A stretch of 17,484 bases of DNA from Geosiphon pyriformis (taxonomy: Eukaryota; Glomeromycota; Glomeromycetes; Archaeosporales; Geosiphonaceae). Below the pieces are notes generated by a model. It searched no databases and had not been told where the DNA came from. It worked only from the letters and a program-made list of their open reading frames with translations. Shown here piece by piece: positions 7,862-15,540 of the stretch; positions within the stretch are counted from its first letter, which is position 1; every line of letters starts with the position of its first letter. The position numbers were made by a program, and so were the translations under genes. The stretch is from positions 37,342 to 54,825 of the forward strand of contig JAAOMT010000722.1 of assembly GCA_016748015.1 (NCBI GenBank). Reading direction: 5' to 3'.

Positions 7862-9011
7862 AATTAGTCTATTTACCTGAGAGTAACAAAGTTGAAAAAA
7901 ATTTTGAATGAATTTTCAATGTGTAATCGTTTAAATGAGTTTAAATAGATTTAATCTTTTTAATTATAAATCAATCATAATTAGATTAGAATTATATTTT
8001 ATATTTAGCAAAATTATCTTTTATTAATAAAATTTAAATATATAAATGTAACATACTTTTATTTTCCATTTACCGTTTTAAAAAAAAATTTATAATTATC
8101 TTTTAATATTTATAATATTAATTAAAATATTTAATTATTTTGTTTTATATTATTTGTGATAAATTAAATTAAATTAATTAATTAATTAAAATCAAAATAA
8201 TCAATAATTAAAACACTAAAGCATTCTTTTTTTTTTGTTTTCCGAAAACACTATTGGTTTTTACTCAAATGCTTAATAAAACTACAAAATCAAATTAGTT
8301 TATGTTAAAATTATGGTTTAATTTCTATATGGATTTATTAGTTTAAAATTGATTATTAAAAACAATATTAAATTTTTTGTGTAAAATTTGTATTTTAAGT
8401 TATTTTAAATACTATTATTAAGATTAAATTTGTTAATTTATTATTTTTACTACTTTTAAAATTGTAAAATCTTTTATATTATTTAAACTTGCTTCTGTTT
8501 TTGCTGTTATAAATTTTTACAATAATTTTTTAACATTTTTTAATATAATTAAGAATGTTTTTGGTATTTTTTATAAAATTTCTAATATTAAAATAAAGTT
8601 TATTAGTTTGTAATAATATGTTAATATGTATTTTAAGTTTTTTAATATTGTTAAATATATTTTTGCTTATTGATTAATTTTAATAATAAAAAATAACATT
8701 TGAATTTTTTTATTAATTAAAAACAAATTATTGTTTTTTATAATGTGTTAAAAATCAAGTTATTAAATTTTTTTTAATTATACAGTTTTTAAATTTGATA
8801 ATTTAATTTTTTAACCTAATAATTAAACTTGTTTTATTTTTTAATTTTTTAATAATTATTATTAAAAATTTGTTATTGTAATTTTTAAATTCAAAAAAAT
8901 ACTCAACAATATTATTTTTTAAATTAATATTTTGTAAAAAGTTGTATTTATTGTTTTTTTTAAAAATTTAAAAATATTTTTAATTAAAATTATAATAAAA
9001 AAAATAAAAAG

Positions 9012-9035
9012 ATTATTATTATTATTATTATTATT
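9012..9035. repeat. (ATT)8 microsatellite
   Basis: Eight perfect ATT units in AT-rich intergenic DNA. Confidence 0.95.
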
Positions 9036-10136
9036 TTAATGCTTAGAAAGTCTTTTTAAAAATAAAAATTATCAAACAACATTTTTTAAAATGCTTTTTG
9101 TAAATAATAAAAACACAAAACAGTTTTTAATTATTGATAAAATACTTTTTTTGACGTTAAATAAAAGTTTTTTTCATCTAAAATTCTTTTTAAATAAATT
9201 ATTAAACCTAATTTTAAGTAATTATTATTATTATAAAAAGTTTAAAAATATTTAATAACAAATTAATAGCCAAATACTATTTTTTTTTCTTAAATTTGAA
9301 GTATTTAATTCTTTTATAATATCAAAAAAAAAATTTTTTTAAATTAATATTTTTATTTTAAAATTTGTATTTTTTTTTGTAAAAAATAAAATATTTGTTT
9401 TAATTAATTTTTCTAATATCTATATTAATTTTATAATAGTTGTATCAATTATAATACTTAATTTAAATTTGGTTGTAAATAATTTTTTTTTTATAAATAA
9501 TAATAGTAATAATTATGTTTATTAAAATTAATTTTAATTAATACATAATTAAGTTGTTAATATATTAAATTTTAATTAAATTTTAATATTTTTAAAAACA
9601 AAACAAATTATATTTTTTATATATTTTTTAATTTATTTATTTATTTAATTTAATTAAATAAAAATTAATTTTTTTTTAAAAATTATTATTAATAGAAAAT
9701 ATTTTAAAAAAGTTTTTATTCTATAGTTTATACAAAAAATTAAATTAAAATTAAGCTTCAATTTTAATTTACTAATTAATTCTTTAAACTTAAAGATTAA
9801 ATAGATAATATATAATAGTAAAATATAAATAAAATTATATTTGTTATAATATTTGAAATAATATAAAATAAAATAATAATTGTAAAGTTTAATATTAAAA
9901 TTAATAAGTTATTATTTTTGGTTTTATAAATTAATATTAAAACTTAAATAATAATTTTAAATTTTTTTTGAATTAGTTAACAGATTAAAAAAAGTTTGTT
10001 TATTAATATATTTGTCTAATATATTTTTAATAAAAAAAATTTTAGTTATATAATATTGTTAATTTTAGTTATAATTTTTTTTGATATATTGAAAATATAT
10101 TTGTATTTTTATTATAAATTGGTTTAATTTATTGTT

Positions 10137-10160
10137 ATTATTATTATTATTATTATTATT
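10137..10160. repeat. (ATT)8 microsatellite
   Basis: Eight perfect ATT units, same unit and length as at 9012-9035. Confidence 0.95.
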
Positions 10161-10548
10161 AAATTTTTGTTTTTTTGTTTTTTTACAGTATATATTTACA
10201 AATATATTTACATAAAAACTAATATTTATTATTTTATTAAAACCAAATAAACTTTTTTTTACAAAAAATTATTTTATGTAAAAATTTTCAATTAATAATC
10301 TAATTTTTTTATATTTTTTATATTTTTTTAATTTTAAAAATAAATTTTATTTATTTTATTTATTTTATATTAAACCTAATTAAATTTGTATAAATATAAA
10401 ATTTTTTTCTCTCTTACATCTAAAATTCACAAAAAAAGTACATTTATTGAAAAGAAGTTTTAATTATTTAATATAATAGATTTAAACTATTTCTGCTTAA
10501 TTATGAAACTACTATTGGCTTTAATATTATTATCATAAAAAAGTTTAT

Positions 10549-11244
10549 TAAAAATTCTGGCTCCAGTGCTAATGTTAAACCTATTATATTAAGAAAAAAA
10601 AGAAAAGTGGTGTTTTAAAAGATGGTATTAGCAACAAAAAAATTTTTGCTAAGAGATTGAATAATTGTTCTTAGAGTTCAGAGATTAATGACTTTACTAA
10701 ATCTAATAATATTAACATGAAAGCAAAGTGTCTGGTTAAGAAAACCAGTATTAAATATGATAAAAGTGATGCTTTTGCTGAGATGAATTTTGATCAAACA
10801 CCAAAAGATTTATAGATAAAAACCAAAAAAACATTAAAAAAGCCATTGAAAAAATTTAATTTCTTAAATAATAATAATAATAAAATTTTTTTGGATGTTC
10901 TTCCAATGCTTTTTTCCTTAAGAATTTGGTCAATGTTTTTGTCAGAAAGTCTTTTATTTTAAATATCAGATTAGACAAAATTACTGGAAAAACATCTCAA
11001 AAAAAGTATATGATAGTTAAAAAACTGTTTTCTGAAATTAATGGTTTTAGAAAGACATTTATCTCATCAAAATTTGCTGGAATTATCAAAACAATATTTA
11101 TTTTTGAATCAAGTTTAAAGCAAACTACTAATAAGACCAAAAATGCAAAGATTTTGGTAAACACTAATCTTAAAAAATCTACTGGACATTTAGATTAGAC
11201 TGTAGTGTTAAAAGAGATTCTAATTGGTATATTAGTTAAGATTA
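10549..11244 (+). pseudogene. LINE ORF1 fossil (N-terminal region)
   Basis: Read across three frames this stretch gives NSGSSANVKPIILRKKRKVV, then EINDFTKSNNINMKAKCLVK, NFDQTPKDL, LKKPLKKFNFL, a run of Asn codons, VNVFVRKSFILNIRLDKITG, SQKKYMIVKKLFSEINGF, KFAGIIKTIF and AKILVNTNLKKSTGHLD, followed after a stop by TVVLKEI. I recognise this order as the basic N-terminal part of ORF1 (a nucleic-acid-binding protein) of a very common Glomeromycotina LINE. Several Asp/Gly/Ala/Arg positions of the family appear here as Asn/Ser/Thr/stop, as C-to-T and G-to-A decay produces. At least two frameshifts and four stops make it dead. The longest open part is 10926-11198. It ends where the next repeat begins at 11248. 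Confidence 0.75.
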
Positions 11245-11317
11245 TATACTGTTACTTATAAAAATTAGGAATTATAATAATAGATAAAATAGCCAATCAA
11301 AAATAGGTATAGTAAAA

Positions 11318-11395
11318 GAAAAAATTTCAGGATTCCTTTCAAAAAATTTCAGGATTCCAGAATTTCAAAATTCCTTTTAAAAAATTATAGAGTTA
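11318..11395. repeat. Short tandem GGATTCC-type repeats in element copy 1
   Basis: AAAAAATTTCAGGATTCC occurs twice in succession, followed by the degenerate AATTTCAAAATTCC. A matching palindromic block (AATTCCTGAAATTCTAGAATT and variants) lies in copy 2 near 13770-13850. Such AATTCC strings can form small hairpins. Confidence 0.6.
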
Positions 11396-11440
11396 AAAAA
11401 ATTGAAAAATTTCAAGGAATCTTATATAACATAAATTATG

Positions 11441-11450
11441 TATATATAGC
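11441..11450 (+). promoter_or_regulatory. TATATATAGC, possible core promoter of element copy 1
   Basis: Lies about 390 bases before the fossil start codon at 11842 and is conserved as GCTATATATA (13707-13716) in the inverted copy. In such AT-rich DNA the match alone is weak; conservation in both copies is the better argument. Confidence 0.3.
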
Positions 11451-11755
11451 AAAAATATTAAAAACAAAAAAAGTAATTTTAGAAGAATTTAATAGAATAA
11501 ATAAAATTCAATTCAGTTCAAAATAACAATATTTCTCTTTTCAAAAAATAGTTTTTTATAACTTAAAATAAAATTATTCTCATATTAATAAAATCATCTA
11601 TTATTATCAAATCCATATTATTATTACTTGATTAAAGAAATATTAATTCATTTTACTTTATTAACATTCTATGTTAATAAAATCTAATACTTAATTATAC
11701 TGAACCAATAGCTTTTGATCACAATTATTGATAAAATATTAATTTTTTATTTTTT

Positions 11756-11785
11756 ATTTTATTTTATTTTATTTTATTTTATTTT
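11756..11785. repeat. (ATTTT)6 microsatellite
   Basis: Six ATTTT units followed by GTTTTATTTC. Copy 2 has a related A-rich tract at about 13387-13430, so the tract predates the split of the two copies. Confidence 0.9.
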
Positions 11786-11841
11786 GTTTTATTTCTTTGT
11801 TGTTTACTAATTAATTAAAAAGATTAAGCACTGAGTATTTA

Positions 11842-12535
11842 ATGTCAAAAATAGCCTGGTAAAAAACTTAGAAACAAGAATAAAAAACTTAAAGATAGTT
11901 TATTAGAAGAGTACAACTGTCAAAATAAACTGGCCATTATACTAAAGAAAAAAATTTACAGAAAAAACCATCAATTAAATCTTTATTTATTATACAAAAA
12001 ACTTAACAAAAACCTTCAGACTTCAAAATCTTCAGAAATTACCAACATTTCTAGCTATTGAGCACCAAATTACAGATTTTTTATTTGTTTTAACACCTCA
12101 AATAATCACCTGTAATAATGCATATGTTATTGGTACAAGTTATTATTATTGTAGTTGTTGAGGTTGTTGTTGAAATTGTTGTTGTTATGCAGCAATTAGT
12201 GCAACTGGTAAATTGATTACAATAATTAAAGGTAAGTTTTGCTAAAGAATAGAAGTGAATTTGAATTATTTAGGTTTTGTAAAGTTTAAACTTCTGGATT
12301 ATTTGGAATTGGATTTTAATTATTATTTCTCTAATTGCTGTTTTTTTTCTTCTGATTGAGTGTTTTTCTAATAACTAATAAATCCGAAATTTGGTTGAAA
12401 TAGTGATAATCAAAGTTCTGATAGTATTATTAATTGCAATTTAAATTCTTTAAAGAAATTGCCATAAATTCTTAATAATTTGGTTTTTTTTGTTTATTTT
12501 AAAATAGTACTTATGCTAATAGTGTTTTTATTGTA
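11842..12535 (+). pseudogene. Fossil reading frame of the unrecognised element, with Arg-rich tract
   Basis: An ATG at 11842 opens MSKIAW, but the frame soon fills with TAA/TAG. From about 11961, one frame (codons starting at positions divisible by 3) can be followed for over 180 codons, broken by about eight stops: YYTKNLTKTFRLQNLQKLP, LTPQIITCNNAYVIGTSYY, a tract of TGT/TGA codons (12150-12185), then AAISATGKLITIIKGKFC, RIEVNLNYLGFVKFKLLDYL, NSDNQSSDSIINCNLNSLKK. The TGT/TGA tract is most simply a former run of CGT/CGA arginine codons. The internal stops are all explicable by single or double transitions. I do not recognise the protein; a basic, nucleic-acid-binding product is an inference from the Arg tract. 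Confidence 0.5.
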
Positions 12536-13063
12536 AATATGACTATTAATGTTATCTAAATAGTGTTTTCAAATGTGTGATAACATAATAAGTTAATAGG
12601 CAAAACAACTTTTGGTTTCTTCCAAATAAACACTTGTATTTTTATTAAGATTTTTACTAAAATTTGTAACTTCTTTTTTTTTTTGTTAGTAAAGATAATA
12701 AAAAATCTCTGTTTAATGTAGTTTTTAATCTTGTAATTGATTTTTGTAATTATTGAAACAAAACTATAATTTTATGAAAGATTAATGTATTGTAATAGCT
12801 CACTGTAAAAATTTTTAATAATGGTTTTTGGATTTTTTTGGTCTCTTAAATAGTGTATAATTTTTTTATTAACATAAAAGTTAAAGACTGATTTTGCTAA
12901 CCAATAATTATTTGTTAATTCAAAATAAGTTTAATAATATTAAAATAAGAATTTTACAAATCTTAAGTGATTTTTTTTAAGATTTTTTGGTTTGTTACTT
13001 TTCCAGATAATTGATAATAATGCTTTGTTTTTTGCTAGATTATACTTTATAAAAAACACTAAA
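12536..13063. other. Spacer between the inverted element copies
   Basis: About 530 bases, AT-rich but with a visible T/G bias on the plus strand. No frame can be followed for long and no second copy is present in the window. It may be the remainder of copy 1. Confidence 0.5.
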
Positions 13064-13944
13064 TGTTATAGATGATTATTTGAGATGTTAAAATAAATAA
13101 CAAATCTATAATTTAGTGCTTAATATCTGCTGGTTCTGTTGATTTTTGAAGATTTTTGTGATCTAAAAGATTTAGCTAAGTTTTTTGTATAATAAACAGA
13201 AAGTTAGTAATAGTTTTTTTCCAATTTCTGTTTTTAACATAGTGGCTGGTTTAATCTAGCAATTATGTTCTTCTGATAAGCTATTTTTTTTTCCAAGTTT
13301 ATTACTCTTGTTTTATGAGTTTTTTACCAAACTATTTTTAATGTTAATATTTCAATACTTAATTATTTAATCAATTAGTAAACAACAAAAAAATAAAACA
13401 AAATAAAAAAAAATAAAAAATAAAAAATTAGTATTCTGTTAATAGTCATAATTAAAAACTATTATTCTAATATGATTAAGTAATAGATATTATCAGCATA
13501 AGTTGCTAATTAAATTGGGAAATAACAATATTAATCTAATAATATAAATAATATAAATTAGATAATAAATAATAATTTTATTTAATATTTAAATAATTTT
13601 ATTTTAAGATATAAAAAACTAACTTTTAAAGAAAGAAATATTTAATTACTTGTTAATTAAAACTTGTTTGAATTTAATTAACTATTTTTTTGTTTCTAAT
13701 ACTACTGCTATATATAAATTTTTCTTATTATATAAAATTTCTTAAATTTCTTTAATTTTTTAAAAAAATTCTAAAATTCTAAAATTTTGCAATTCTATAA
13801 TTCTTTGAGAAAATTCCTGAAATTCTAGAATTTTGGAATTCTAAAATTCCTTAAAAAAATCTTAATTTTTTTTTATTATGCTAATTTCTTATTGGTTATT
13901 TTTCTACTTATTATAATTTCTATTTTTTTATAAGTAATAACACC
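13064..13944 (-). mobile_element. Unrecognised repeat element, copy 2 (inverted)
   Basis: The reverse complement aligns with 11248-12116: GTTATTACTTATAAAAAAATAG at the outer end, AATAACCAAT, the AATTCC block, GCTATATATA, the A-rich tract near 13400, TTGTTGTTTACTAATT, and then the fossil ORF (TRVINLEKKIAYQKNIIARL, YYTKNLAKSFRSQKSSKI) which here reads better than in copy 1. Identity looks like 75-80 percent by eye with many indels. It breaks off at about 13064 near the motif AATAATCATCTATAAC, before the Arg-rich part. Confidence 0.65.
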
Positions 13945-13983
13945 AATAAAAACTAAAACTTAAAATAATTAATCTTATTTTAA

Positions 13984-14301
13984 AAGCCATATAAAAACAA
14001 ATTCACAACAAATTTAAGAGAACAACTAAATCAACAAATGTTTACTACAAACTCAAAACAGCTTTTAGATTCTATAATCTATTCAACATTTGTAAAAACA
14101 TCTTATAAAATCCAATACTTCAACCAATGAAGATTCAATATATTGGCAAGTTTACAAAACTAAAATTTTAACAATTTTCAAACCAATTAATTCAATAATC
14201 TTGGATTATTATTTAAATATTATGAATAGTATTTGGATTTTAACTGAGTTCAGTTTTAAGAAGAAGATTATATTATTAGTAAAATTTTAGTTATTAATTA
14301 A
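13984..14301 (+). pseudogene. Unrecognised fossil reading frame, about 100 codons
   Basis: One uninterrupted register from 13984 to a TAA at 14299 reads KPYKNKFTTNLREQLNQQMF, NSKQLLDSIIYSTFVKTSYK, RFNILASLQN, NFNNFQTN, FNNLGLLFKYYE, YLDFN, VQF and EEDYIISKILVIN, separated by six stops (TGA, TAA, TAA, TAG, TGA, TAA). All six fit single C-to-T changes from Gln or Arg codons, and no frameshift is needed. That is not expected of random AT-rich DNA, so I take it as a former coding exon. The family is unknown to me; it lies just outside the outer end of element copy 2 and could belong to a different repeat. Confidence 0.5.
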
Positions 14302-14967
14302 CATAAAATTACTTTTATAATTTCTACTATTAATTAGCATATATTAGTATTATTTTAATTATTACTTATTATTTAATTAAATCCTCAAATATTAATAATC
14401 TAATTTGTATAATATGTAATTATAATAATTAGATTATACAATACTTTAAACTTTATAATATTCAAAAATTTACCAAAATTTCTTAATAGTTTACTAAAAT
14501 TATTCATAGTTCATAAAAACAGCTTGTAATTTATTAAAATATATTTTTAGTTATCAAAATCATATTAAAAAAAGTTCAAGTTTATATACTAATATTATAA
14601 CAAATTGTATAAAAAAAAAGCTTCTTTCTTTAAGAAAATATATCTTATCTTACTTAAAATTATTTTATCTTAAAATATTTTACTTTTATTAATCAATAAA
14701 ACAATACTTTAGAACAATAAATTTATTAATTAATTGTATTTAAGATTTTTCAAAATTCAATTAATGTTTTAAAATTAATTAGCTACTAATTTTAATAATT
14801 TGTTAGTAACTTTAAACCTAAACAAAAAATAATTTACTTAAACAAATTTTTTTTTTATATTTTTTATATTTTTTTATTAAAAACATTAAGATAGCTTACA
14901 AATAAAATTCTTGTAGAAGAATTAATTTTTATAGCAAAATAACTACACATTTTTAGTAAACTTCCAA
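14302..14967. other. AT-rich stretch without a recognisable gene
   Basis: No frame can be followed and no repeat with another part of the window was noticed. Probably decayed repeat. Confidence 0.5.
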
Positions 14968-15150
14968 ATGAACAATTCCTGGAAAAAAGTTAACTTTTAT
15001 TACAAAATAATTATACAAATAACTAACATAAAATTAGTCATTCTATTTATATTAACAATTCAAATTATAGAAGATAATTTGAAAATAAATTCAGTTATTG
15101 GAGATTTAGCTTCTAATAATTTAGAATTAATAGCAAAGCAACAACAATAA
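14968..15150 (+). pseudogene. Short degenerate ORF, possibly retroelement-derived
   Basis: Sixty codons from MNNSWKKVNFYYKIIIQITN to LASNNLELIAKQQQ with a TAA. It is open, with mixed codons rather than pure AT filler, and the same frame extends upstream to a TAG at 14932. An overlapping frame just upstream (VEELIFIAK, LHIFSKLPNEQFLEK) also looks codon-like, suggesting a frameshifted remnant. It lies between two transposon fossils. No family recognised, and it may be nothing but chance. Confidence 0.25.
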
Positions 15151-15540
15151 TATTCAAGAAAAAAACCAAAAATTTTTAGTAAAATAATAATAATTTAAGT
15201 ACTATTAAAACATATTTTTTAAATAAAAAAACATACAACTATATGATTACTTTGTAACAAATATATGATTTTAAAGTTAAAAATAATATTAAAAAAACTA
15301 GATTGTTTTTAAGTAAGTTTATTTTAATTTTAAAAATTTAAATAGTATTTATTTCCAGCTTTTTTTAATTTAGTTTAAATTAACTTAGATAATTGATTAC
15401 ATATAAAAAACACATTATTAATATTTAATTTAAGTTATTAATTTGGCATATTATATTAAATAGTTTTTAAACACATTTTATTAAAACATTAATAAAAAAA
15501 CAACAATAATTATAAATAATATTAAAAATATTTTAATTGT
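15151..15540. other. AT-rich stretch leading into the LINE ORF2 fossil
   Basis: About 390 bases where no protein can be read with confidence. By position it would hold the first part of the reverse transcriptase region or the junction of the LINE with older sequence. Confidence 0.4.

Larger units (their letters stand above)
6401..7911 (+). pseudogene. Protein kinase paralogue with 1-base frameshift in exon 1
   Basis: Model: exon 1 6401-6845, intron 6846-6957, exon 2 6958-7789, intron 7790-7861, exon 3 7862-7911. Exon 1 has ATTAAAGAATCC (6581-6592) where the left gene has ATTAAGAATCC; the extra A leads to a TAA at 6605. Discounting it, the exon is in frame with the intron phase of the left copy and a 12-base shorter linker. 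The rest is open: Gly loop near 6672, VAIK lysine 6807-6809, HRD 7201-7209, DLG 7261-7269, PPE, NRPTA, then a C-terminal tail with HPEAVYTSRLL, a family signature as I recall it. Exon 3 encodes ELVYLPESNKVEKNFE and a TGA. A sequencing error in the A run, or initiation downstream, would rescue it; otherwise it is a recent pseudogene. It also gives the best guide to the missing C-terminus of the left gene. Confidence 0.82.
7912..10548. other. AT-rich intergenic stretch without a recognisable gene
   Basis: About 2.6 kb of very AT-rich sequence with only isolated CpG sites (near 8073, 8243 and 9153). AATAAA at 8026-8031 could serve as the poly(A) signal of the kinase. One short plus-strand frame near 8440-8611 (KLASVFAVINFYNNFL...) has some codon-like look but no recognisable relative. 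The rest is probably worn-out repeat; I could not assign a family. ATT microsatellites lie at 9012-9035 and 10137-10160. Confidence 0.6.
11248..12535 (+). mobile_element. Unrecognised repeat element, copy 1
   Basis: Starts at GTTACTTATAAAAATTAGG. Its first 870 bases recur inverted at 13064-13944, so both copies share a defined outer end. Order of parts: AT-rich start with AATAGCCAATC, a block of imperfect TTTCAGGATTCC repeats (11318-11395), TATATATAGC (11441-11450), a long AT-rich leader with ATTTT repeats, then a fossil reading frame from about 11842. This could be the 5' end of a retroelement (promoter and leader followed by ORF) or one side of an element with very long terminal inverted repeats. 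No LTR partner, reverse transcriptase or transposase was found. Confidence 0.6.

Noticed and set aside
8440-8611. Short plus-strand frame KLASVFAVINFYNNFL...
   Set aside because: About 60 codons, no ATG, AT-driven composition and no recognisable relative.
9012-10160. CRISPR-like or satellite array from repeated ATT tracts
   Set aside because: Simple microsatellites without unique spacers.
7912-10548. Mitochondrial DNA or a different AT-rich organism (slime mould, apicomplexan)
   Set aside because: The flanking spliced kinase genes and the LINE families are of Glomeromycotina nuclear type, and no mitochondrial gene or tRNA was seen.
10926-11198. 90-codon ORF as a stand-alone gene
   Set aside because: It is one open piece of the LINE ORF1 fossil; the family text continues in other frames on both sides and the first codons fall inside a conserved block.
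11248-13944. LTR retrotransposon with paired LTRs
   Set aside because: The two repeated parts are inverted rather than direct, and no clear TG...CA ends or primer binding site were found.
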